Shown here in pieces: positions 16,777 through 25,036 of a stretch of DNA of 31,011 bases. A program made the translations under genes and the position numbers. The notes beneath the pieces are model-generated. The model was not told where the DNA came from and made no database searches. It was given only the letters and a program-made list of their open reading frames with translations. The stretch lies in the NCBI GenBank assembly GCA_035652095.1, contig DASREM010000046.1:1-31011 (forward strand), written 5' to 3'. The stretch is from DASREM01 sp035652095 (GTDB lineage: Bacteria > Acidobacteriota > Terriglobia > Terriglobales > Acidobacteriaceae). Position 1 is the stretch's first letter; each line of letters begins with the position of its first letter.

Positions 16777-19538
16777 ACGACAGGAACAATCCGCAGAAGC
16801 CGTTCTCGCGACGCAGTTTTATCCAAACCGCCGCCATGACCGCGGCGACGCTCGCCCTCCCCGGTTGCTCCCGCAACGAGAAACCAGTGTTGACTACTCT
16901 GACCGGAGACTTCGATCCGCTGCGCAGCTATCCCTATCGTGGATGGGAAGATTTCTACCGCAAGATTTGGACCTGGGACAAAGTGGTTCGTTCCACCCAT
17001 TCCGCAAACTGCACCGGTTCCTGTTCATGGAACGTGTATGTGCGTAACGGCGTGATGGTTCGGGAAGAACAGGCAGCCGACTATCCGCGGATCAATGCCG
17101 AGCTGCCCGACTACAACCCGCGCGGCTGTCAAAAAGGCGGCTGCTTCACCGAGTACGTGTACAGCCCGCAGCGCCTGCGTTATCCGCTCATTCGCACCGG
17201 GGAACGCGGCGAAGGCAAGTGGCGCCGCGCCACCTGGGACGAAGCGCTCACGATGGTTGCCGAAAAACTGCTGGACAACATCTATAACTACGGCCCTGAT
17301 ACCAATTCCTTCTTTAGCGTCATCCCGGCCATGAGCCCGGTCAGCTTCTGCGCCGGGTCACGGCTTGCTCACTACATTGGCGGCGTCTTCCTATCCTTTT
17401 ACGACTGGTATTGTGACCTCCCGCCAGGCGAGCCGCTGACTTGGGGAGTCCAGACCGAGGCCTGCGAGTGCGCCGACTGGTTCAACTCGAAATACATCGT
17501 GCTCTGGGGATCAAATATCTCCCAAACCCGCATTCCCGATGCGCACTTCGCCTACGAAGCACGCTACAACGGCGCCAAGCTTGTCTGCATTTCGCCGGAC
17601 TACAACTCCAGCGCCATCCACGCCGACTTGTACTTCCGTATCAATCCAGGCACCGACGCTATTCTCGCCTTGGGCGTAGCCAAGCTGCTCATCGACCGCA
17701 ACCTCATCGACGCGCCATATGTGAAAGAACAGACCGACTTGCCTCTGCTCGTGCTTCCCGGTACGAAACGCTTCCTACGCGAGTCCGACCTGAAGAACGG
17801 TGGCAAGGAAGACATCTTCTATTTCTGGGATACGAAGCAGCAGCGCGCTGTTCCTACGCCGGGTTCCATGGGATCGGAGCAAAAGACCATCCAACTCAAT
17901 GGTGCCGACCCCGCCCTGACAGGGACCTTTCAGGTGCAGCTTGCCCACGGCAACACCGCCGAAGTCACCACGGTCTTCGAACTCCTGAAGAAAGAAATTG
18001 CCGGATACACGGTGGACCGAGTCGCCGAGCGTACCGGCCTGCCGCCGAACGAAATCGAACTGTTTGCCAAAGAACTGGGAACGCGTAAACCGGCGATGAT
18101 CATCCACGGGGCAGGGACCAACCACTGGTTCCACAACGACCTGAGCAACCGTTCGCTCATTTTGCTGGTGGCCCTGACCGGAAACACCGGCAAGAATGGC
18201 GGCGGCTTCAACCACTACGTGGGCCAGGAGCGCATCTGGCCGGAACAAGGCTTCTTCAAGCTCGCCTTTCCGGAAACCCGCAAGAAACAGCGTTTCCAGA
18301 ACACCACGCTGTGGAGCTACGTTCACTCCACCAACAAAGATCCGCATCTCTACAACGGCAAGCCGATCGAGTGGTACATCCAGGAATCGGTGAAGAACGG
18401 ATGGATGCCGCTGTGGCCAAAGAATGGCAGGAAGCCGCGCGCGTTCGTCGTGTGGCGCGCCAACTACCTGAACCAGGCCAAGGGCAACGAGATTCTGGAA
18501 TCGTCACTCTGGAAGGATCTCGACCTGATCGTAGATATCAACTACCGCATGGATACGACGGCGCTCTACTCCGACGTGGTGTTGCCCGCGGCCAGCTACT
18601 ACGAAAAGGTGGACATCAACTCCACCGACTGCCATAGCTACATTCATCCTTTCGGCAAAGCCTGCGAGCCGCTGTTCGAAAGCAAGACCGACTGGGACAT
18701 CTTCCATGCTCTAGCCGAGAAGATGGCCGAAGTCGCGACCCGGAAGAACTTGAAGCCCTTTCACGATGACGCGTTTGACTGGACCCGCGACTTCACGCAG
18801 TTGGCCCACGATTGGACGGGCAAAGGTGCGATCCAGACCGACGAACAAGCCGTCGACTTCCTCCTGGGAAACGCAGAAGAAACCAAAGGGATGACATACA
18901 AGCAGATTCAAGAGAAGCCGAAGCGTTTCATTGCCACCGATCCTGAGTCCTGGAACAGCGATATTGAAGAGGGTGTTGCCTACACCCCATTCAAACACCA
19001 GTTAGAAAAGAAACGGCCCTGGCGCACGCTCACCGGGCGTCAACAGTTCTACATCGATCATCCCTGGTACATCGAACTGGGGGAGGCCCTGCCCACGTTC
19101 AAGGAACCCGTAGCCGAGAAGTACCCCCTCTACTGGAACACGCCCCACGGACGGTGGTCGATCCACTCCACCTGGCGCGATCATCGCGCCATGCTGCGCC
19201 TGCAGCGCGGGGGGCCAATCGTTTACATGCATCCCGACGACGCCCGCAAACGCGGCCTGCAGGACAACGACTGGGTACGAATTCACAACGAGGTTGGCCA
19301 CTGTGTTTGCCGGTTGCAGATCCTGCCCGGCGAACAGCCCGGCCGCGTCACCATGTATCACGGCTGGGAGAAATACCTCGGGTTCAAGGAAGGCGGATGG
19401 CAGTCGCTCACCTACATCAAGATCAAGCCGACGCAGCTGATCGGCAAATATGGACACGTGAATTTCCGCCTGAACTACTGGGGGCCCACCGGCAACAACC
19501 GCGACATCAAGGTAGAAGTTGAGAAGGCGAAGGTCTGA
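16773..19538 (+). CDS. NarG-type molybdopterin oxidoreductase, catalytic subunit (periplasmic)
   Basis: 921 residues. The N-terminus FSRRSFIQ (11-18) is a twin-arginine signal, ending in LPGC (29-32), which resembles a lipobox. The FS0 cluster ligands are H76, C80, C84 and C119, exactly the H-x3-C-x3-C-x34-C spacing of NarG-type (type II DMSO reductase family) enzymes. FYDWYCDLPPGEPLTWG (209-225) is the segment that supplies the Asp ligand of molybdenum in NarG. The enzyme would carry bis-MGD and act outside the cytoplasm. In overall wording the sequence resembles haloarchaeal outward-facing nitrate reductases and, less closely, selenate/perchlorate reductases. Nitrate is the likeliest substrate but not proven. 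The gene overlaps cytochrome c by 4 bp and has GGAGG before ATG. Confidence 0.9.
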   Translation: MNDRNNPQKPFSRRSFIQTAAMTAATLALPGCSRNEKPVLTTLTGDFDPLRSYPYRGWEDFYRKIWTWDKVVRSTHSANCTGSCSWNVYVRNGVMVREEQAADYPRINAELPDYNPRGCQKGGCFTEYVYSPQRLRYPLIRTGERGEGKWRRATWDEALTMVAEKLLDNIYNYGPDTNSFFSVIPAMSPVSFCAGSRLAHYIGGVFLSFYDWYCDLPPGEPLTWGVQTEACECADWFNSKYIVLWGSNISQTRIPDAHFAYEARYNGAKLVCISPDYNSSAIHADLYFRINPGTDAILALGVAKLLIDRNLIDAPYVKEQTDLPLLVLPGTKRFLRESDLKNGGKEDIFYFWDTKQQRAVPTPGSMGSEQKTIQLNGADPALTGTFQVQLAHGNTAEVTTVFELLKKEIAGYTVDRVAERTGLPPNEIELFAKELGTRKPAMIIHGAGTNHWFHNDLSNRSLILLVALTGNTGKNGGGFNHYVGQERIWPEQGFFKLAFPETRKKQRFQNTTLWSYVHSTNKDPHLYNGKPIEWYIQESVKNGWMPLWPKNGRKPRAFVVWRANYLNQAKGNEILESSLWKDLDLIVDINYRMDTTALYSDVVLPAASYYEKVDINSTDCHSYIHPFGKACEPLFESKTDWDIFHALAEKMAEVATRKNLKPFHDDAFDWTRDFTQLAHDWTGKGAIQTDEQAVDFLLGNAEETKGMTYKQIQEKPKRFIATDPESWNSDIEEGVAYTPFKHQLEKKRPWRTLTGRQQFYIDHPWYIELGEALPTFKEPVAEKYPLYWNTPHGRWSIHSTWRDHRAMLRLQRGGPIVYMHPDDARKRGLQDNDWVRIHNEVGHCVCRLQILPGEQPGRVTMYHGWEKYLGFKEGGWQSLTYIKIKPTQLIGKYGHVNFRLNYWGPTGNNRDIKVEVEKAKV

Positions 19539-19550
19539 GGAGAAGCCGCC

Positions 19551-20552
19551 ATGTCAAAACACCAATACGCAATGGTGATGGACCTGAACAAGTGCCTGGG
19601 CTGCCAGACCTGCACGATAGCCTGCAAGAAACTGTGGACGGACCGCGACGGCACCGGCTACATGTACTGGAACAATGTCGAGACCCGTCCCGGGCTTGGC
19701 TATCCGCGCCAGTGGGATCGTATCGGCGGCGGCTGGAAAGACGGATCGCTCCAGCCTAGCCCCTTGCCTACGATGGACGACTACGGCCACGCTTGGGAAT
19801 ACAACTACGAGCAGCGTCTCTATGAAGGCAAGAAGCAACCGGTGATGCCCTCCCCCGAGCCGAAGTCGGGGTGCAACTGGGACGAAGACGTGGGCGGCAT
19901 GAATGAGGACGAGAATTACTTCTTCTACCTGCCGCGCATCTGCAACCATTGCACGCACCCTGCTTGTCTGGAAGCGTGTCCCCGGAAGGCCATTTATAAG
20001 CGTGAAGAAGATGGCATCGTGGTCATCGACCAGGATCGCTGCCAGGGTTACCGCTACTGCATTAAAGCGTGTCCCTACAAAAAGATCTACTTCAACGAAG
20101 TGACGGGTAAATCCGAGAAGTGCATCTTCTGTTATCCACGGCTGGAAAAGGGTCAGGTTAACGCCTGCGCTGCGCAATGTCCCGGACGATTGCGGTTCGT
20201 AGGCTTGCTCGACGATCCGGAATCTCCCGTTCACAAACTGGTCTTGGTCCATAAGATCGCTTTGCCGCTCTTCCCGGAAAAAGGCACGCAACCCAATGTC
20301 TTTTACGTGCCTCCGTTCAACCCTCCGAAGCGAGAAAACTACGGCAACAGCATTCAGGAGGACCCGCGGGTTCCCCTCGACTACCTCATCTATCTCTTCG
20401 GGCCGCAAGTGAAGGACGTAATGGTGCGCCTGGAAGCGGAGCTCAAGAAAACACAAGAGGGGGGGCGTAGTGAGGCGCTGCAACTGCTCATCGGGCGCGA
20501 CGCCGAGACCCGTTTCCACGTCCGACCCGAGTTCGTGCAGATCCAGTTATAG
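19551..20552 (+). CDS. NarH-like iron-sulfur electron-transfer subunit
   Basis: 333 residues from ATG 19551, with GAGGAG upstream. Four cysteine groups are visible: C15/18/21/25, C131/134/139/143, C164/170/174 and C191/194/206/210. In the third, Tyr167 takes the place of the second cysteine (CQGYRYC), where NarH has Trp. That cluster is therefore expected to be 3Fe-4S, as in this family. The segments CPYKKIYFN and GKSEKCIFCYPRLE are typical. It has no signal peptide and is presumably exported with the Tat-targeted catalytic subunit as a folded pair. It relays electrons between the heme-b subunit and the catalytic subunit. Confidence 0.93.
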   Translation: MSKHQYAMVMDLNKCLGCQTCTIACKKLWTDRDGTGYMYWNNVETRPGLGYPRQWDRIGGGWKDGSLQPSPLPTMDDYGHAWEYNYEQRLYEGKKQPVMPSPEPKSGCNWDEDVGGMNEDENYFFYLPRICNHCTHPACLEACPRKAIYKREEDGIVVIDQDRCQGYRYCIKACPYKKIYFNEVTGKSEKCIFCYPRLEKGQVNACAAQCPGRLRFVGLLDDPESPVHKLVLVHKIALPLFPEKGTQPNVFYVPPFNPPKRENYGNSIQEDPRVPLDYLIYLFGPQVKDVMVRLEAELKKTQEGGRSEALQLLIGRDAETRFHVRPEFVQIQL

Positions 20553-20561
20553 GAAGGCGTC

Positions 20562-21296
20562 ATGAGAACTCGTCAACTTCTGATCACTGCTTCAAGCGCA
20601 TTGCTGATCTCTTCGACGGTCTGGGCGCAGGCCGGAGCAAAACCGGGTGCTGGGCAATCTTTGCCCGTCGCCGTGTCGTCCGCGAGCGCCGAGAGTCTGC
20701 TCCATGGCGGACCCGCCGCGTGGAACCAGATTGCGGTGAAGCGCGTGGCTCTGAACCGCACCCCGCCTCTCTATGACACCGACGAGCCCGCGACCCTGGA
20801 GATTCCGAGCGTTGACATCCGCACCGCTCGTGCCGGCGGGAAGTTGCTCGTGCAGTTGAGCTGGCGCGATCCGACGCGCGATGCCATAGCACTTGCGGAA
20901 GTCCCAACGACACCGCCCGAGACTCGCTTTCGCAAAGTCCAGACGGAAGCTGACGACCGGTTCTTCGATGCCGCTGCCGTTATGTTTCCGTCGAGATCAG
21001 GCACCGGCGCGATCGCGCCTTCGCTGCAGATGGGAGACGCCGAACAACCTGTCGAGATCTACTACTGGAACGCCACGCGCGGCCCGATGCTGATGCAAGC
21101 CCAGGGACGCGGCACCACGCGACGCACGGGTCAGGATTTTCCAGCGAATGGTACATACCAGGGCGGCCAATGGGACGTAATCTTCGAGTTACCCGATCTG
21201 CCCGCTAATACGACCGTGGCATTCGCAGTGTGGAACGGAAGCCAAAAGGACCGCGATGGGCGAAAGTATTTCTCAGTTTGGCAGGTGCTGCAGTAA
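20562..21296 (+). CDS. EbdC/SerC/DdhC-like heme-b gamma subunit
   Basis: 244 residues. A Sec signal peptide (about 1-22, ending VWAQA) directs it to the periplasm. The remainder is the ethylbenzene-dehydrogenase-type heme-binding beta sandwich. M157 (SLQMGD) and K235 (DRDGRKYFS) match the positions of the Met/Lys axial ligands of the heme b known for EbdC. It replaces the membrane NarI of ordinary nitrate reductases, so the complex should be soluble or lipid-anchored outside. It should be reduced by a cytochrome c, in line with the hexaheme cytochrome gene in the same operon. It begins 9 bp after the beta gene. Confidence 0.88.
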   Translation: MRTRQLLITASSALLISSTVWAQAGAKPGAGQSLPVAVSSASAESLLHGGPAAWNQIAVKRVALNRTPPLYDTDEPATLEIPSVDIRTARAGGKLLVQLSWRDPTRDAIALAEVPTTPPETRFRKVQTEADDRFFDAAAVMFPSRSGTGAIAPSLQMGDAEQPVEIYYWNATRGPMLMQAQGRGTTRRTGQDFPANGTYQGGQWDVIFELPDLPANTTVAFAVWNGSQKDRDGRKYFSVWQVLQ

Positions 21297-21325
21297 TGAA
21301 CGGAGATTCAAGAACAGGAGCCGCG

Positions 21326-21949
21326 ATGCCGATGATTGCTCCCGAAGGGAAGACGGTTGTCTCGATTGATTGGCAGCAGAACGATCTCTACCGGTTCTTC
21401 GCTTTCATCTTTGCGCCGCCGACCCGCGAGTGCTTCGACCTTCTGTCACAGCCTGATCTGCCTGATGGATTACGAGATCTATGGAAGCACTTGCGGTGCG
21501 AAGGCGACTTTCCGGGATTCGAATGGTTCGCCAGTTACGAGCAGTACGAGTCAAGCTATATCGCGCTGTTTGATGTTGGCATACCCGAGCCGCCGGTACC
21601 TCTATTCGAGTCGGCCCATGACAAGACTCATCCGGCGCAGGAGATTGCGCTGGAGAACACCTATTTCTACGAGGTTCTTGGGCTCAAATCCGACCCCGGC
21701 CGCGCCGTTCCCGACTACCTTGTCACACAACTGGAGTTCCTCGCAGCCGTTCGCTATACACTCGAACAAACATCGGAAGAGAGCACTGCTGTCTCTCTCG
21801 CGAGGGCTGAGACTGAGTTTCTAGAACGCCATTTACTGAATTGGCTTCCCGCGGCGAAGGCCAAGCTGGATAAGACCCATGCGCCAGGCTTTCCAGTGCT
21901 CATGACAATGCTTGTGCAGTTCCTCAGACACAGGCACGAGAGCGGCTGA
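21326..21949 (+). CDS. TorD/NarJ-family assembly chaperone
   Basis: 207 residues from ATG 21326, chosen for AGGAG at 21316-21320. An alternative ATG at 21296 overlaps the preceding stop (TAATG). The sequence is helical and holds the typical TorD-family start DLYRFFAFIFAPPTRECFDLLSQPDL and a later LALENTYFYEVLGL-like stretch. Chaperones of this family bind the twin-arginine signal of the catalytic subunit, hold it until the molybdenum cofactor is inserted, and so proofread export. It is the last gene of the operon, as in ebdABCD and pcrABCD. No terminator with a U tract was found downstream. Confidence 0.85.
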   Translation: MPMIAPEGKTVVSIDWQQNDLYRFFAFIFAPPTRECFDLLSQPDLPDGLRDLWKHLRCEGDFPGFEWFASYEQYESSYIALFDVGIPEPPVPLFESAHDKTHPAQEIALENTYFYEVLGLKSDPGRAVPDYLVTQLEFLAAVRYTLEQTSEESTAVSLARAETEFLERHLLNWLPAAKAKLDKTHAPGFPVLMTMLVQFLRHRHESG

Positions 21950-22199
21950 TGCATCTCGACGAGCGTAAGATCCTTTCAGAAATCTGATCATCGTCCTCTC
22001 GCGGCATTTTTTACACTTCCAAATTGCAGCACGCGTCCATGCCTGGGACAACGCGGTCGCCTCGTAGCGTTTTCCATTCCGACGCCCGCTGTATCGAACT
22101 GGGTCGCCGCCTCTGGTCGGGATTTGAATGGGGGGGAGTTGCGATCATTCTGGCGCTTTTCACAGAAATATCGGGGATTTCACTGCGGTCCAGACTATC

Positions 22200-22293
<94 letters not shown>

Positions 22294-22376
22294 GGCGTGT
22301 GCGGAGCTACAGTCTACCACGCGATTCGAGAATGGCGTTACCGCTTCAATCATAGGCATTTACGTTCTCTTCTGCC

Positions 22377-23594
22377 TCATTGCACCCAGCGTGATCTCGC
22401 TTGGGTGTCTCCCTGTTTTCCGGCCTCTGGGGAGCAATTGGGGAGCAATTGAGGCGTCTGCATCGTGGTGAGAGTATCGGAAAGGCGCTGCATCGCGGAA
22501 ACCGCTTCGATCGAAGGCGGTTTGATGTAGTGCTTCCGGGTGACACGGTCATTGCTATGACGAAGGATCATAGCCGCGATCGCCTCTCTCACTCCGATGC
22601 GCTCAAGATTAGTTGCGAGTCCTCGTCGGAACCCGTGCCAACCCTCCCATTCAATGCCTGCTTCTCTTAGAGGTTTCTCCATCTGGCGGTGGTAGAGCGA
22701 ATCGAGGTCAAAGGGATTCCCGGCACCGTTCGCGAAGATTGGGCCAGAGGCTGGACTGCCGCTTCGTTCTCGATGTTGTTCAAGGAGCTTGCTGAGTTGT
22801 GGGATCAGCGGGACGGACGCTTTAGAGCGTGAGTTCTTTGGCTCCCCGATTCTGCCCCGCCATATACTCCGAAGCACACGAACTACTCCGAGAGAGCCTT
22901 CAGTGCCGGGGTTGAAGGCCTCCCAGCACAAGCCTCTAATCTCACCGGCTCGGAGCCCTGTGAATGCCGCAGTGGCGACGACAGTTCTTGCTGGTTCTGG
23001 CAGAACCGTAAGCATCAATGCGATTTCTTCAAGGCTGTAGGCACGCCCATCGAAATCTGGAACCGACGCTGTCTCAACGAACATGACCGGATTGATGGTG
23101 CCCCTGGGTAGGTGATTTTGAGCGATTGCAAAGTGGAAAATGCCGCCTAGGAGGTGCTTGATGTGGCCCATCGTCTGTGGTCCAAGCTTGTCCTCGTGTT
23201 CTATTCGATCCAACAGGATCTGAATCGTTCGGGCTTCCACGTCGTGCATGAGCCAGTTCGCGCAACGCGGGTTTAGATAGCGCCGCCACATTTGCTTGTA
23301 GCCACGGACGGTCGACGGCCTTCGTTTTGATTCGATGAAGGGGAGGTAAACACGATCCACGAAATCACCGAACCGCATTGCGACATAGAGGGATGTTGTC
23401 TTGTTAATCGGTTCAAGCATAGCCTCTGCGATGGGCTGCACGCTACGTCGGGTCTTGTGCATTGCATCTATAGGCGCTAACCGTTTCGATCGTTGCACCG
23501 TGTGGAGAGTGTCGCCTTCGCGGATGCGCTCTCGATATCGAAGGCACCAGTACCCTCGATGGCGGGTAATTGTACCCTTAAGCATTCTTTTCAT
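22377..23594 (-). CDS. Tyrosine recombinase (phage-type integrase)
   Basis: 405 residues from ATG 23594. The N-terminal region (70-165) resembles the SAM-like core-binding domain. The catalytic domain shows R215 (TGLRAGEIRGL), H320/R323 (HGFRRGLA), H346 (LRHSND) and the nucleophile Y356 (RKHYI), the full R..HxxR..H..Y set. It would integrate and excise the island. The gene points toward tRNA-Ser and ends 84 bp from its 5' end. Its last codons contain a tandem GGGGAGCAATT repeat. Its start overlaps the next small gene by 17 bp, so int and that gene are likely co-expressed. Confidence 0.93.
   Translation of the reverse strand: MKRMLKGTITRHRGYWCLRYRERIREGDTLHTVQRSKRLAPIDAMHKTRRSVQPIAEAMLEPINKTTSLYVAMRFGDFVDRVYLPFIESKRRPSTVRGYKQMWRRYLNPRCANWLMHDVEARTIQILLDRIEHEDKLGPQTMGHIKHLLGGIFHFAIAQNHLPRGTINPVMFVETASVPDFDGRAYSLEEIALMLTVLPEPARTVVATAAFTGLRAGEIRGLCWEAFNPGTEGSLGVVRVLRSIWRGRIGEPKNSRSKASVPLIPQLSKLLEQHRERSGSPASGPIFANGAGNPFDLDSLYHRQMEKPLREAGIEWEGWHGFRRGLATNLERIGVREAIAAMILRHSNDRVTRKHYIKPPSIEAVSAMQRLSDTLTTMQTPQLLPNCSPEAGKQGDTQARSRWVQ
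22429..22450. repeat. Tandem 11-bp repeat GGGGAGCAATT in the integrase 3' end
   Basis: Two perfect copies stand head to tail. A similar pair in the opposite orientation (GCTCCCCAACTGCTCTCC) lies at 24072-24089 in the excisionase gene and again at 28116-28133. These could be arm-type binding sites of the integrase; this is inferred only from similarity and position. Confidence 0.5.
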
Positions 23595-23814
23595 CTGTCA
23601 GTTCCTTTCTCTTGGTTTTGGGTTTGCCACGGGAAGCCTTTCCGCCGCGGGCGGCGAGTTCGCTGCGTTCCGCCTTCGTGAGTCCGGCCCACCGGGCCTT
23701 GCCGGCCTTCCGAGCCAGAGCAATCCGCTCTTCCTTTGGGACTCCCTTCCAACGAACTTTGACAGCGAGTTTCGCCAGTGCGACTGCGTGTGGATTTTTC
23801 TTCTTCGTGGGCAT
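23578..23814 (-). CDS. Small basic Ala/Arg/Lys-rich island protein
   Basis: 78 residues from ATG 23814 (MPTKKKNPHAVALAK). The sequence has repeated units of the kind RWKGVPKEERIALARKAGKARW and AGLTKAERSELAARGGKA, each a charged helix followed by a short Gly/Trp turn. Such low-complexity basic proteins are frequent on plasmids and islands and may bind DNA; no function is established to my knowledge. It lies between the excisionase and the integrase and overlaps the latter. Confidence 0.65.
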   Translation of the reverse strand: MPTKKKNPHAVALAKLAVKVRWKGVPKEERIALARKAGKARWAGLTKAERSELAARGGKASRGKPKTKRKELTDEKNA

Positions 23815-23822
23815 GCTTAACA

Positions 23823-24095
23823 CTAGCATACCGGGTGGCTTCTTGATGAAGATTTTTCGCACAACCGTCGCCGCAGCCATGCTTCCAGTTGCGGACTACC
23901 CCATTGGAACCGCACATATCGGCCCAGTCGCAGATGTGGCAATGGATCGCCGTTAAGGCTTCGCGACCGGGTCTGTTCGCGAATCCACGAGGGTGGGACG
24001 CGCAGTCTCTCCGCCAACTCCTCTGCGGTGAGCAATTCAAATCGCTGCGCTGAAGCTGAAATCGGCTTTTCGCTCCCCAACTGCTCTCCTCGCAT
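23823..24095 (-). CDS. Excisionase-like helix-turn-helix protein
   Basis: 90 residues from ATG 24095, chosen because GGGAGG precedes it; an in-frame ATG at 24137 would add 14 residues. The core ELLTAEELAERLRVPPSWIREQTR...LPHLRLGRYVRFQWGSPQLEAWLRRR is the winged-helix MerR/AlpA-like (excisionase/HTH_17) pattern. Such proteins direct the integrase toward excision or regulate it. It sits 8 bp upstream of the small basic gene, forming a xis-x-int unit on the minus strand. Its first codons recur as a decayed copy at 28098-28139. Confidence 0.8.
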   Translation of the reverse strand: MRGEQLGSEKPISASAQRFELLTAEELAERLRVPPSWIREQTRSRSLNGDPLPHLRLGRYVRFQWGSPQLEAWLRRRLCEKSSSRSHPVC

Positions 24096-24461
24096 TCTTC
24101 CCTCCCTCGACACAACACGTTGCGGCGTATGGCCCATTTCGACAATCTAAGCTCTACAGTTCCTGCGCTAATCATGCCCAGGAATCTTGTATTGCCGCCA
24201 TGGACTTGGTTTCGGCCACCGTTCAAAACTAGAAAACTTGAAGACTAGGGGGATTCTGGCTGGGATCAGCTCCGCTCGGCAATACATGTTAGAGACTGCG
24301 CGAGTGGAAATCTGCAGACTGGTCAGTGTTTATGCGGCTTTGGGGTTGCGAAAGTATTACTCGCGCCGCACGAGTTGCGCGAGTGAACGAGTGGCCTCAG
24401 TTCGTCAAATTCATCCCGCAGATGGTTGATAAAGGACCTGAAGGAGATCAGGTAAGCATTG
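24055..24461. repeat. Direct repeat copy A (excisionase start plus 3' end of QueC-like gene)
   Basis: This block aligns with 28098-28463 in the same order and orientation. The shared parts are GCTCCCCAACTGCTCTCC with the excisionase start, TTCGGCCACCGTTCAAAACTAG (24212 onward; 28233 onward), GGATTCTGGC(T/C)GGGATCAG, and the last codons of the QueC-like gene (24323 onward; 28328 onward). Several small insertions and substitutions separate the copies, so the duplication is not recent. Confidence 0.85.
24323..24454 (-). pseudogene. 3' remnant of a second QueC-like gene
   Basis: On the minus strand the frame ending at 24323 reads SFINHLRDEFDELRPLV...SCGASNTFATPKPHKH. It differs from the last 37 residues of the intact QueC-like protein at only five positions. 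Upstream of about 24460 the similarity stops abruptly. It lies about 230 bp upstream of the excisionase start, the same relation as between the intact gene and the decayed excisionase copy at 28139. Confidence 0.8.
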
Positions 24462-25036
24462 GAAGAAACACAGAATGAGGGCCAAGCCGTAGCGCATCTG
24501 ACCACGGATATCAACTCGCAGGTGCCGCCAGAATACAACAGGATCGCGGTTCCACATTTTTAGTATCAAATCACTTCTCGCGGCATACCTCGTTCCCATT
24601 TCTGTGGAGTGATCGCTTCCAGGCTTTTGTGGAAGGCTGTGGATAATCGAGAAAAGCTGTTGCGGGCTGGCTGCGGGGTTGGCAATCATCATCTTCTTGT
24701 ACATCCAGCGCGACGGATCGTAGAGCAAAGATAGTCGTGCCCTGTCGCGGTTCTAGCTTTAGCACGGCTTCGAGTTTTCGGTGTGCGCTGGATCACCTAA
24801 GGGTCTGACAAAGGTAGACCGACTTGGACGTACTCTCCGCTGCACATAAGGTAGAAGAACTTTGATACCTCATCTCACTATCAAACGTGACGCACAACAC
24901 TGATTGTGGCAAACCCTTGCTGAGAAACTCTATCCCGTAGGTCGGCCCTATCCAGGTCTCTCTCTCTTTGCCGCTGTGTGTGGCTCCTGCCACGCAGCCG
25001 CTGAAACCCTGGCCTTCCAAACTAGTGAGGTAAATC
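24462..25036. other. Region without recognised gene
   Basis: Several short frames exist on both strands, but none has a credible start, ribosome binding site and recognisable protein together. The stretch begins exactly where the QueC-like remnant loses similarity, so it may contain decayed island DNA. GTGAGG at 25025-25030 is a plausible ribosome binding site for the next gene. Confidence 0.35.

Noticed and set aside
19554..20519. 321-codon open frame on the minus strand
   Set aside because: It is antisense to the NarH-like gene, whose iron-sulfur motifs are unambiguous; no recognisable protein results.
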